Part shown: in pieces, positions 30,501 through 39,548 of the stretch
Numbering within the stretch: the stretch's first letter is position 1
Layout: every line of letters starts with the position of its first letter
Assembly (NCBI GenBank): GCA_022794615.1
Contig: JAAWFD010000037.1
Coordinates: 1-39,548 of the forward strand
Direction of reading: 5' to 3'
DNA: 39,548 nt
Source of the DNA: Clostridia bacterium
GTDB taxonomy: Bacteria > Bacillota > Clostridia > TANB77 > CAG-508
Translations under genes and position numbers: made by a program
The notes under the pieces: model-generated
What the model was told of the DNA's origin: nothing
Database searches by the model: none
What the model saw: the letters and a program-made list of their open reading frames with translations, nothing else

Positions 30501-33198
30501 AGACAATTATCAAGAAGGAAGAAGTCCACAAACTGTATCAAGAACATCATCAACGAATATTGGATTATCGTTATTAGCAGTAATATCAGGTTATGATATG
30601 GGATTTATCTCAGAAGACAAGGCAATAGAATTACTAGAAAAAATAATAGATGTAATAGATAGCTTACCTAAGTGGAATGGACATTTATATAATTGGTATA
30701 ATACAAAGACAATGCAAAGTCTAATGCCAAGATATGTATCCACTGTAGATAGTGGTAACTTTGTAGGATATTTATATGTAACCAAAGGATTTATAGATAA
30801 CACATTAGAACAATATCAAAGTTTAGAATTAAAAAAGAATACAGATAATAGAAAAACAATAAAAAAATATAAAAGTTCAAACAAAATAAAAAGAATAGAT
30901 TATATAGAAAAGTTGAAAAAGATGAGAAGACAATTAACAACATTAATAAAGAACACGGACTTTTCAGTATTATACAATCCAGAGCAAAGACTATTTTCAA
31001 TAGGATTTAATGTAGAAGAAAATAAACTAACAGATTCATATTATGATTTATTGGCATCAGAAGCAAGACAAGCAAGTATTGTAGCAATAGCAAAAAAAGA
31101 TGTACCAGTAAAACACTGGAATAGTCTTAGTAGAACATTAACAAATTTAAAAGACTATAAAGGGCTTATATCATGGTCAGGAACAGCATTTGAATATTTA
31201 ATGCCCAATATAAACATACCAGTATATAAAGGTAGTTTAATAGATGAATCATGTAAATTTATGATAATGAGTCAAAGAGAATATGCGAAAAAGTTAGGTA
31301 TATCTTGGGGAATATCAGAAGCGGCATTTAATTTAAAAGACTTAAAATCAAACTATCAATACAAAGCCTTTGGAATACCTTGGTTAGGACTAAAAAGAGG
31401 ATTGGCAGATGAAATGGTAGTATCAAGTTATGGAAGTATATTAGCAATAAACTATATTCCAAGAGAAGTCATAAGAAATTTAAGGGAATTAGAAAGTCAA
31501 GGAATGCTTGATAAATATGGATTTTATGAATCAATAGATTATACACCTGAAAGAGTAGAAAAAGGACAAATATCAGCAGTTGTAAAAACATATATGGCAC
31601 ACCATCAAGCACTTATATTACTATCAATTAACAATCTAATAAATAACAATATTTTACAAAAAAGATTTATGACTAATCCAGAAATAGAAGGAACTCAAAT
31701 ATTATTACAAGAAAGAATGCCAGAGACATTTATAATTACAAAAGAAAACAAAGAGAAAATAGAGAAAATAAAATATAAAGATTATGAAGGCTATACTGAG
31801 CAAACATTTAATAAGATTGATGAAAGAGTAATTAGAGGAAATGTAATATCAAATGAAAATTACACAGTAGCAATTAATCAAAAGGGAAATGGATTCAGTA
31901 AGTATGGAGATGTTTATATAAATAGATACAAAAACACATCAGAAGAAAATCAGGGTATATTTTTGTATATAAAAAATATACAGACAAATAAGATATGGTC
32001 TACTAATTATAATAAACAAAATGATGACATTAAAAATGAAAGTTATAGCATAAGTTTTATGCCAGATAAAGTAAAAGAAAAGATTATAGTAGATGGAATA
32101 AAAACAATAATGAATGTAACTGTTAGTTCAAATGACCCAGTAGAAATAAGAAGATTAGAAATTACCAATAATACTAATACAGAGCAAACATTAGAAGTAG
32201 TAAGCTACTTTGAACCAATATTATCAAAACCAGAGCAAGATTATTCACATCAAGCATTTAATAATTTATTTTTAGTATATGAATATGATGAAGAAACGGG
32301 AAGCTTAATAGTTAAAAGAAAAAAGAGAGGTACAAATGATAAAGAAATATATTTAGCCACTAAATTATCAACAAATGCTGAACAAATTGGGAAAACAGAG
32401 TACGAAATAGATAAAGAAAAGTTTATAGGTAGAGGAAATTTAGAAACACCAAAAATGATAAAACAATCACTTCCATTTTCAAAAAGTACAGATTTAGTCA
32501 CAGAACCAATTATAGCTATGAAAAATATTATTAAAGTTTCACCAGAACAAACAGTATATATAGATTTAATTATTTCAGTAGAAAATGATAAAGAAAAATG
32601 TATTAGTAATTTAGCAAAATACCAAATTAGCAATATTGAAAGAACTTTTGAAATTTCAAAAGCTAGATGTGAAGCAGAAAGTAGATATTTAAATATAAAA
32701 GGAACAGAGATAGAACTTTATCAAAAAATGCTTTCTTATATACTATTTGATAATCCTTTAAAATCAAAATTGATAAGTAAAGTTCCTAAAACAAGATACA
32801 ATAAAAGTGAATTATGGAAATATGGTATTTCAGGAGATATGCCAATTATATTAGTACAAATTAGAAACATGAACGATATATATGTTATAAAGCAAGTATT
32901 AAAAGCTTATGAATTTTTTAGAACTAAAAATATATTTGTCGAATTAGTCATATTAAATGAAGAAAAATATAGTTACGAAAATTATATTAAAGATGAAATT
33001 GAAAAAGAAATAGCAAATAATAATATGACATATTTAAAAAATATTAGAAGCGGAATATTTTTATTAGAACAAAATGAAATGGATTTAAAAGACGTAGATT
33101 TAATAAAATTCGTTTCAAGCATAATCATAGATAGCCACTTAGGTAACTTAAAAACAGTAATAAACGATATGGAGGAGGATGAACTTGGAAGAATATGA
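27511..33198 (+). CDS. Cyclic beta-1,2-glucan synthase, GT84 plus glucoamylase-like part
   Basis: YVITLDSDTDLPIGTASELIGAMAHILNKP glycosyltransferase core, TSSTNIGLSLLAVISGYDMGFI central domain; TTG 27511 (SD gagagg) or ATG 27472 start. Confidence 0.82.
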   Translation: MEGKRVLQINGIAIDKNQLKKQLENIATTHNLESKSDKQTYPIPRMLENYEVIKTVYKMLNDNLKQEITIHPAGEWLLDNFYIIEETIKIIKKELTQKKYQNFVGIKSGKYEGYARIYVLAAEIVAYTDSKINREELEEYLISYQKAKYLSMEEVWNIGTFLEIAIIENIREICERIYNSQIQKMRAKNIIEKTLEKKETDLKENTTALLKEVKQKVKLNVIDNSRYAYIEYMSYSLKKYGKKAYSYQKALEEIVSRTGITVQEAIKREHIDIAVRKVSIGNGILSLKAIQRMNFSEIFEKVNGIEELLRQDPAGVYEKMDYKTKECYRNKIKEIGYETKISEIYISQKILELANQNEDGNKKSHIGYYLIDNGIEKLYKELGYRYKDIKKENKMKIYILAMLFFSIAISIILGMTLNKTNSLANKIVGIVLLAIPISEIIIHIMQYILGKIIKPKIIPKIDFTNGIDTEHSTFVVIPTIVKSKEKVKELAKKLEVFYLANKSENLYFSILGDCSQSKSEEEEFDKEVIEAGIEETKRLNKKYSKEFPKFNFIYRKREWNPHENAYLGWERKRGYLNQFNKFLLGEEQENFRVNTIPKENRPHIKYVITLDSDTDLPIGTASELIGAMAHILNKPIIDQTKKVVIDGYGIMQPRIGVKLDISYKNLFTKIFAGQGGTDLYSNAISDIYQDNFGEGIFTGKGIYDLKVFETVMKGAIPENTVLSHDLLEGCHLRCGLVSDIMLIDDYPSKYMSHINRLSRWIRGDWQIIRWLNSKRLNIISRYKIFDNLRRSLLEIACIICIIYFLENKTIMTLALLAVTIPYILEIINYIMFRKEGERYQKTFIHKVGTIQGAIYRAILAIGTLPYKAYMSITAIFKTIYRLTITHKHLLEWMTSEEAEKTSKTDVISYYRLMISNIILGILMLCVSIIEQNIYVLIIGTIWIITPGIMCYISITPREREKIEEITEKEENYILKVAKRTWDFFEEYLTKENNYLIIDNYQEGRSPQTVSRTSSTNIGLSLLAVISGYDMGFISEDKAIELLEKIIDVIDSLPKWNGHLYNWYNTKTMQSLMPRYVSTVDSGNFVGYLYVTKGFIDNTLEQYQSLELKKNTDNRKTIKKYKSSNKIKRIDYIEKLKKMRRQLTTLIKNTDFSVLYNPEQRLFSIGFNVEENKLTDSYYDLLASEARQASIVAIAKKDVPVKHWNSLSRTLTNLKDYKGLISWSGTAFEYLMPNINIPVYKGSLIDESCKFMIMSQREYAKKLGISWGISEAAFNLKDLKSNYQYKAFGIPWLGLKRGLADEMVVSSYGSILAINYIPREVIRNLRELESQGMLDKYGFYESIDYTPERVEKGQISAVVKTYMAHHQALILLSINNLINNNILQKRFMTNPEIEGTQILLQERMPETFIITKENKEKIEKIKYKDYEGYTEQTFNKIDERVIRGNVISNENYTVAINQKGNGFSKYGDVYINRYKNTSEENQGIFLYIKNIQTNKIWSTNYNKQNDDIKNESYSISFMPDKVKEKIIVDGIKTIMNVTVSSNDPVEIRRLEITNNTNTEQTLEVVSYFEPILSKPEQDYSHQAFNNLFLVYEYDEETGSLIVKRKKRGTNDKEIYLATKLSTNAEQIGKTEYEIDKEKFIGRGNLETPKMIKQSLPFSKSTDLVTEPIIAMKNIIKVSPEQTVYIDLIISVENDKEKCISNLAKYQISNIERTFEISKARCEAESRYLNIKGTEIELYQKMLSYILFDNPLKSKLISKVPKTRYNKSELWKYGISGDMPIILVQIRNMNDIYVIKQVLKAYEFFRTKNIFVELVILNEEKYSYENYIKDEIEKEIANNNMTYLKNIRSGIFLLEQNEMDLKDVDLIKFVSSIIIDSHLGNLKTVINDMEEDELGRI

Positions 33199-35707
33199 TA
33201 ATTTAAAATATTATAATGAATATGGTGGTTTTTCACAAGATGGAAAAGAATATCTAATAAAAATAAACAAAGAAAATAGGATACCTGCAGTATGGTGCAA
33301 TGTTCTAACAAATGAGAATTTTGGAACGATTGTTACTGAGAATATGGGAGGCTATACATGGTATGAAAACTGCAGAGTAAATAGAGTTACTGCTTGGAAT
33401 AATTCATCAACCATGGATATACCATCAGAAATTATATATTTAAAGGATAAAGAAAAAAATGTTGTATGGTCATTAGGAGCAAATCCTGCTCCAGATGAAA
33501 ATGATTACAATATTATATATGGATTTGGATATAGCAAATATATTCATCAAAGCATGAATGTAATACAAGAAGCCGAAGTATTTGTACCTAGAGAAGATAG
33601 CTGTAAAATAAATATTATAACTTTAAAAAATACAGAGCCAATAAAAAAGAAACTAAAATTAGTTTATTATATAAAACCAGTAATGGGAGAAGATGAAATA
33701 AAAAGCAATGGATATATAAATGTAGAATTTGAGAAAAACAATAATGTAGTAATAGCTAAAAATTTATATAATTCAGAAGAAAATAATCAATTAATTTTCG
33801 TTTCAAGTAGTGAAAAAATACACAGCTTTACAGGAAACAAAAAGGATTTCTTAGGATGTAACGGATTATCTAATCCAAAGGGTGTAAATGTAGAAAAGTT
33901 AGATGAATCTAATGGATTAGGTAAAGATAGTTGCATAGCAATAGAATTTGATATAGATTTAGAAAGTTTTGAAACAAGGGAGATTTCACTAGTTTTAGGT
34001 GCATTGAAAGAAAAAAGCTTAGATAGTATAGAATTATTGAAAGAATCAGCAAATGTTAATACTTCATACAAAGAAATAGCATATAAATATAGTAAAATAC
34101 AAAATTGTAAGATGGAATTAGAAAAAGTAAAAAAATACTGGTCTGAGTTTTTAGAGAAGGTATATGTAGAAACACCTCTAGCATCAATGGATATAATGCT
34201 AAATGGTTGGGTTATGTATCAAACAATTGCATGTAGATTAATGTCGAAAACGGGTTTTTATCAATCAGGAGGAGCATTTGGTTTTAGAGACCAACTTCAA
34301 GATACATTGGGCGTAAAATTTTTAGATGTTAACATCATGAAAAATCAAATAATAAAGCATAGTAGTCATCAATTTTTAGAGGGAGATGTAGAACATTGGT
34401 GGCATGAACAAACACAAAGAGGGATTCGTACTAAATTTTCAGATGACTTGCTATGGTTAGCATTTTTAGTAATACAATATATAGATTTTACAGGAGACTA
34501 TAGTATTTTAGATATCCAAACTCCATATTTAAAAGGAGAACTTTTAAAGGAAAACGAAGATGAAAGATATGATAAATTTGAAACAACACAAGAGACAGGA
34601 AGTATTTTAGAACATTGTATAAAGGCTATAAATAAGAGTTTAGAATTTGGAGAGCATGGTTTACCTAAAATTGGCTCAGGAGATTGGAATGATGGATTTA
34701 GTGAAGTAGGGAATAAAGGAAAAGGGGAAAGTGTGTGGCTAGGCTTTTTTCAGTATTATATTCTTGATAATTTTATTCCAATATGTGAAGAATGGATGAA
34801 GCAAAATCAAAATTTTAACTATGACATTGATGGAACTTATACACAAGGAAATTCTTTACAAAAAGTTATTTTGCTATTAGAAAAGCTAAATAAAATAAAG
34901 TTCGAGTTAAAGAAAAACTTAAATTCAAATGCTTGGGATGGAAGATGGTTTAAAAGAGCATTCTGTGATGACGGTGCAGTTTTAGGAACAATTGAAAATG
35001 AGGAATGTAAAATAGATAGTATTGCTCAAAGTTGGTCAGTTATTTCAAATGCTGGGGACAATGATAAAAAATATATATCAATGGAAAGCTTAGAAAATTA
35101 TTTGATAGACAGAGAAAATGGAATAATTAAGCTATTAGATCCTCCTTTTGAAAAGAGCAAGTTAGAGCCAGGATATATAAAAGCATATCTTCCTGGTGTT
35201 AGAGAAAATGGAGGACAATACACACATGCAGCAGTATGGACAATAATTGCAGAAACAATGCTTGGATTTGGAGATAAAGCATTAGAGTTATATAGAATGA
35301 TAAATCCGATAGAACATGCTAGAACAAAAGATGCAGTAAATAAATATAAGGTTGAGCCATATGTTATTGCAGCAGACATATATGGTGCAAAAAATCTAGC
35401 AGGTCGTGGGGGATGGACATGGTATACAGGCTCATCTAGTTGGTATTATATTGCAGGGATTGAATATATTTTAGGATTAAAAATAAAAAAAGGAATGCTA
35501 ACAGTAAATCCTTGTATTCCGAAAGATTGGAAAGAATATTCAATTAGATATAGATTTGGAAATAGTTTATATAAAATAAAAGTTAGAAACAATAATTCAA
35601 AAAGTACAGGAGTAGAAAAAGTATTATTAAATGGCAATGAGGTTTCTTCTAAAGAAGTTAGGCTTGTTCCAACTGGTGGTGTATATGATATTGATATTAT
35701 AATGTAA
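33179..35707 (+). CDS. GH94 glycoside phosphorylase-like partner of the cyclic beta-1,2-glucan synthase
   Basis: YNEYGGFSQDGKEYLI, GGAFGFRDQLQDTLGV, GSGDWNDGFSEVG; SD GGAGGAGG; overlaps upstream ORF by 20 nt. Confidence 0.85.
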   Translation: MNLEEYDNLKYYNEYGGFSQDGKEYLIKINKENRIPAVWCNVLTNENFGTIVTENMGGYTWYENCRVNRVTAWNNSSTMDIPSEIIYLKDKEKNVVWSLGANPAPDENDYNIIYGFGYSKYIHQSMNVIQEAEVFVPREDSCKINIITLKNTEPIKKKLKLVYYIKPVMGEDEIKSNGYINVEFEKNNNVVIAKNLYNSEENNQLIFVSSSEKIHSFTGNKKDFLGCNGLSNPKGVNVEKLDESNGLGKDSCIAIEFDIDLESFETREISLVLGALKEKSLDSIELLKESANVNTSYKEIAYKYSKIQNCKMELEKVKKYWSEFLEKVYVETPLASMDIMLNGWVMYQTIACRLMSKTGFYQSGGAFGFRDQLQDTLGVKFLDVNIMKNQIIKHSSHQFLEGDVEHWWHEQTQRGIRTKFSDDLLWLAFLVIQYIDFTGDYSILDIQTPYLKGELLKENEDERYDKFETTQETGSILEHCIKAINKSLEFGEHGLPKIGSGDWNDGFSEVGNKGKGESVWLGFFQYYILDNFIPICEEWMKQNQNFNYDIDGTYTQGNSLQKVILLLEKLNKIKFELKKNLNSNAWDGRWFKRAFCDDGAVLGTIENEECKIDSIAQSWSVISNAGDNDKKYISMESLENYLIDRENGIIKLLDPPFEKSKLEPGYIKAYLPGVRENGGQYTHAAVWTIIAETMLGFGDKALELYRMINPIEHARTKDAVNKYKVEPYVIAADIYGAKNLAGRGGWTWYTGSSSWYYIAGIEYILGLKIKKGMLTVNPCIPKDWKEYSIRYRFGNSLYKIKVRNNNSKSTGVEKVLLNGNEVSSKEVRLVPTGGVYDIDIIM

Positions 35708-35788
35708 TCACATTATAATCAGCATAATAAGGAATTTTGGCAAAAATAATTTAATATTAATAGAGAAATTATATATTGTTTTCAAAAA

Positions 35789-35848
35789 AAGTAGCTTATT
35801 TTTTAGTGAGCAGGAATTCCCGTTCACTAGAAAATATGCTACTTTTTT
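35789..35848 (+). terminator. Long hairpin terminator
   Basis: AAAAAGTAGCTTATTTTTTAGTGA ... TTCACTAGAAAATATGCTACTTTTTT. Confidence 0.65.
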
Positions 35849-36067
35849 ATAAATAGAATTAATAATCTTTTTTGCTAATACTTATTTCTCCTAAATTAGA
35901 CATTTTTCGTAATAGTAATTTATAAATTTTGATGTCATATAAATCTGAATGTGCAAACACCTATATAATTAACAAAATCTATTGAATATCATTGATATTT
36001 AAAACAAATTATAGTAGAATAAAAAGAATTAACAAACAAGAAAATAAAAGAGAAAAGAGGCATAATA

Positions 36068-38312
36068 TTGGAGATAGAAGGAATATTAACAAACATAATA
36101 TATCAAAATGAAGTAAATAGTTATGTAGTAGCTGAATTTGAGATGGAATATGGAGAAACAATAATTGTAGGATATTTGCCATTTATCTCAGAAGGAGACA
36201 CACTAAAATTAATAGGAAAATACATAGAGCATAGAGAATATGGAGAACAATTTAAAGTAGACACATTTGAAAAGTTAATGCCAAGAACATTAGATGCATT
36301 GGAAATGTATTTAGGAAATGGAAATATAAAAGGAGTAGGAAAAGCAACAGCAAGAAAAATAGTAAAAAGATTTGGGAAAGACACAACAAACATATTAAAA
36401 AATGAGCCAGAACGATTATCAGAAATAGCAGGAATAACAAAAGAAAAAGCACAAGATATATCACAATCTTTTATAGAAAATTGGGAAGTATGGCAAATAG
36501 TAGGTTTTCTATCAAAATTTGGTTTAGGAGCTGAACATGCACAAAAGGTCTTTAAATTATTAGGAGCAAATGCAATTGAAGAAATAGAAGCAAATCCATA
36601 TATATTAATAGATATAGCAAGAGGAGTAGACTTTAAGCAGATAGATAAAATGGCATTAGATTTAGGAATAGAAGCAAACAATGAAAAAAGAATAAAAAGT
36701 GCAATAAAGCATGCCTTAATTATCACAACATACAATGGACATTGCTGTACCCTCAAAGAAAACCTAATAGAATTTGTAAAACAACTAATAGGAGTGATTG
36801 AAGAAGAAATAGAAAACGAAATAATTGCATTAAAAGCAACAGATGAAATAATAATAGAAAAAAGAGAAAACCAAGAAGAATGGGTATACTTAATAGCATT
36901 TTATAAAGCAGAAAGAAATGTTGTAGACAATTTAATAAAATTACAAATAGCAAAAAATACAAAAAAAATACATAATGTAAAGTCAGAAATTAAAAATATA
37001 GAAAAAAAAGAAAATATAGAATTATCAGACAGACAAAAAGAAGCAATAGAAATAATAAGTGACAATAATGTAGCAGTAATAACAGGAGGGCCAGGAACGG
37101 GAAAAACAACAATAATAAAAACAATATTAGAAATTTATAAAGAAAAGAAAAATAAGATAGTATTGTGTGCACCAACAGGAAGGGCAGCAAAAAGAATGAC
37201 AGAAACAACTGGAGAAGAAGCAAGCACATTACATAGACTATTAGAAATAGGAAAAATAAGTGAAGATGCTGTATACAAAAAAGATGCAGACTATCAATCT
37301 GCACCTATAGATGCAGACGTAATAATAGTAGATGAAATGTCAATGGTAGACATATTTTTAATGAATTATCTACTAAAAAGCATATATCAAGGAACTAAAT
37401 TAGTATTAGTAGGGGATAGTGACCAATTGGCATCAGTAGGACCAGGGAGTGTATTAAAAGACATAATAGAATCAGGAAAAATAGAAACAATACATCTAGA
37501 TAAAATATTTAGACAAGCAGCACAAAGTAAGATAATAGTAAATGCCCATAGGGTAAACAATGGAGAAAACTTTATTACAAAAGAAGATGAGGAAGAAAAC
37601 TCAAAAGATGACTTTTTCTTTATAAAACAAAATATACAAGAAAAAATGTTAGAAGAAGTAATAACATTATCAAATGGAAGGCTAAAAAAATTTGGAGATT
37701 ATGATTTTTTCCAAAACATACAGATATTAACTCCAACGAAAAAAGGAATATTAGGAACAAAAGAATTAAACAAAGCATTACAGGAAACATTAAATCCACA
37801 TAGAGAGCGGAATATCAGAAAAAGGCAGTTTAGGAATAACATATAGGGAAGGTGACAGAGTAATGCAGATAAAAAACAATTATGACATATACTGGGAAAG
37901 AAAAATAATTAATAGTAAAACTAGAAATGAAGAATATGAGACAGGTAATGGAGTATTTAATGGTGAGATAGGAAAAATAATAAAAATAAATGAAAAAGAA
38001 AAAGTGGTACAAATAAAATTTGATGACGAGAAAGAATGTTGGTATGAATTTTCAGAGCTTGAACAAATAGAACACAGCTATAGTATAACAATACATAAAG
38101 CACAAGGAAGTGAATTTGATGTTGTAATAATGGTAGTTCCTCCAACAGCACCAATGTTGCTTACAAGAAATTTGCTATACACTGGAATAACAAGAGCAAA
38201 GAAAATGCTAATAATAATAAGTAGCCCAAAAGTTATAGAATATATGATACAAAATGTCGATAGCAAAAAGAGAAACACTGGACTAGAATATAAATTAAAA
38301 CATATAGAATAA
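36068..38312 (+). CDS. recD2: RecD2-type ATP-dependent helicase with a +1 frame change at CGG 37808
   Basis: GGPGTGKTTIIKTI, VIVDEMSMVDIF; the 0 frame stops at 37846 but the +1 frame continues GISEKGSLGITYREGDRVMQIKNN...SYSITIHKAQGSEFDVVI. Confidence 0.88.
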
Positions 38313-38409
38313 TGGTGTTAATACACAGAGAACTATAAATTTGAAGTTCAAAAGGAATTAATAAATAAAAACTCAAAAAGATTAATAAAAACAGAAAGGG
38401 GATAACAAA

Positions 38410-39060
38410 ATAATACAAAAAACATTAGACTTAATATATCCGCCAGTATGTGCGAAGTGTGGAAAGATAAATCCAAATTGGTTATGCAATAAATGCAAAA
38501 TACAGTTTAAAAAGTATTATGATTTAAAAAAAGACAATTATCAAGATGATATAACAAAAAACTTTAATGAACACATCTATATTTTTAAATATGATGGAAT
38601 AGTTAGAGAAGAAATACTAAGATTTAAGTTTCAGGAGAAATCATATAGTTATAAAATGTTTTCAGAAATTATATTAAAAGATGAAGAACTGTGCAAGATG
38701 CTAAGTAAATATGAAATAATAATTTCTGTACCAGTAAGCAAAAAGAGAAAAAAAGAAAGAGGATACAATCAAAGCGAATTAATAGCAAAAGAGATTTGCA
38801 GAAAATTAGATATACAATATGCAAAAGATATATTATACAAAACACGAAACACAATAGCACAAAGCAAATTAAATAAAGAGCAGAGAGAAGAAAATGCAAA
38901 GGGAGTATTTGAAATAAAAAACTTAAATAAGATTAATAACAAAAAAGTTTTACTAATTGATGATATATATACAACAGGAAGTACAGTAAATGAATGTAGT
39001 AAAATTTTAAAACAAGCACATCCAGAAAAGATAGGAATTTTTACAATAGCTAAGGATTAA
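38410..39060 (+). CDS. comF: ComF family phosphoribosyltransferase-like protein, apparent AUA start
   Basis: IIQKTLDLIYPPVCAKCGKINPNWLCNKC zinc finger; VPVSKKRKKERGYNQSELIAKEI; LLIDDIYTTGSTVNEC; no ATG/GTG/TTG between upstream stops and 38656. Confidence 0.82.
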   Translation: MIQKTLDLIYPPVCAKCGKINPNWLCNKCKIQFKKYYDLKKDNYQDDITKNFNEHIYIFKYDGIVREEILRFKFQEKSYSYKMFSEIILKDEELCKMLSKYEIIISVPVSKKRKKERGYNQSELIAKEICRKLDIQYAKDILYKTRNTIAQSKLNKEQREENAKGVFEIKNLNKINNKKVLLIDDIYTTGSTVNECSKILKQAHPEKIGIFTIAKD

Positions 39061-39101
39061 GAAAAGAAATTAGGCATTGTTATATAGGAAAAAGATAAAT
39101 T

Positions 39102-39151
39102 AAAAAGACAGTATCAAACAGATATATCTATTTGACAGCTGTCTTCTTTTC
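39102..39151 (-). terminator. Hairpin terminator overlapping the feoA 3' end
   Basis: AAGACAG CTGTCAAATAGAT-AT-ATCTGTTTGATA CTGTCTTTTT on minus strand. Confidence 0.6.
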
Positions 39152-39336
39152 TAATTGCAATTATACTACCACGAACTTCAAAAGCTCTAGGGTCTCCTGA
39201 AGGGCTTATTAAGATAGGAGTAATTGATGTACCGTGGAATTAGACCTAAATCAAGTAGTCTTCTACGAATATTACCTGTACAGTTAAGACTTTTTATCTT
39301 ACCACATTTATTTAATTCTAAATCATTTAGATTCAT
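39114..39336 (-). CDS. feoA: FeoA family protein with a +1 frame change at CGG (39234-39232)
   Basis: MNLNDLELNKCGKIKSLNCTGNIRRRLLDLGLIP in the 0 frame, then GTSITPILISPSGDPRAFEVRGSIIAIRKEDS in +1; total 73 aa, normal FeoA size. Confidence 0.88.
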
Positions 39337-39489
39337 AACTTTCACATTCCTTTCATAAAGCAAAAATAGACTAGGAATTAGAAATTTGTCTAATATATTA
39401 TATTTATGTCGAAAAATAAATGTTACAAAAAAAGAATGTAGTAATATTATGAAGTGAACCCACTTTGGTGGACACGAAAAAAAGAACCT

Positions 39490-39522
39490 ATATGGGACTA
39501 CATTAATTTGTAGTCTCATATT
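39490..39522. terminator. Hairpin terminator-like palindrome
   Basis: TATGGGACTACA-ttaatt-TGTAGTCTCATA followed by TTTTTTA. Confidence 0.55.
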
Positions 39523-39548
39523 TTTTATTTGATTTTAATCTAATTGTA

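Noticed and set aside
27300-35848. Long hairpins flanking the Cgs gene pair as ends of a mobile unit
   Set aside because: Sequences differ apart from generic terminator design; no target duplication or recombinase between them
39440-39548. IS-end-like sequence (cccactttggtggacacg followed by a palindrome) at the right edge
   Set aside because: No transposase reading frame in the window; cannot be supported beyond a terminator-like hairpin
1-39548. CRISPR arrays, rRNA genes, prophage structural modules
   Set aside because: No regularly spaced repeats, rRNA-like sequence or capsid/tail/terminase-like ORFs seen

Overview
AT-rich Bacillota/Clostridia-type chromosomal segment from a predicted spore-former. 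Backbone genes: tRNA-Gln, tRNA-His, phosphodiester glycosidase, cmk, dapB, PdaB-like deacetylase, SSB, SpoVK-like AAA ATPase, sigG, YlmC/YmxH, adhE, stand-alone Spo0A C-terminal domain, dnaG, rpoD, OmpR-type response regulator and kinase, two-ORF cyclic beta-1,2-glucan synthase, recD2, comF, feoA. Main observations: (1) An ~8.15 kb recombinase-bearing element (about 4311-12457) splits the PdaB-like deacetylase at a shared TGGTC; removing it rejoins the ORF in frame, as in skin/sigK-type sporulation intervening elements. (2) The element carries a higher-GC operon: isochorismatase/nicotinamidase-like hydrolase, vWA, PP2C phosphatase and YegI-like kinase (TerY-P-like triad). (3) Three conserved host-like genes (large serine recombinase, recD2, feoA) are each broken by a +1 frame change. 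In all three the frame change is compatible with skipping the C of an in-frame CGG, so the next codon is GGN (Gly). By manual scan I found no other in-frame CGG in the host-like genes; the four others are in anomalous higher-GC genes. This suggests CGG-dependent +1 frameshifting, but single-base assembly errors or pseudogenes are real alternatives. All calls come from reading the sequence; no searches were run.
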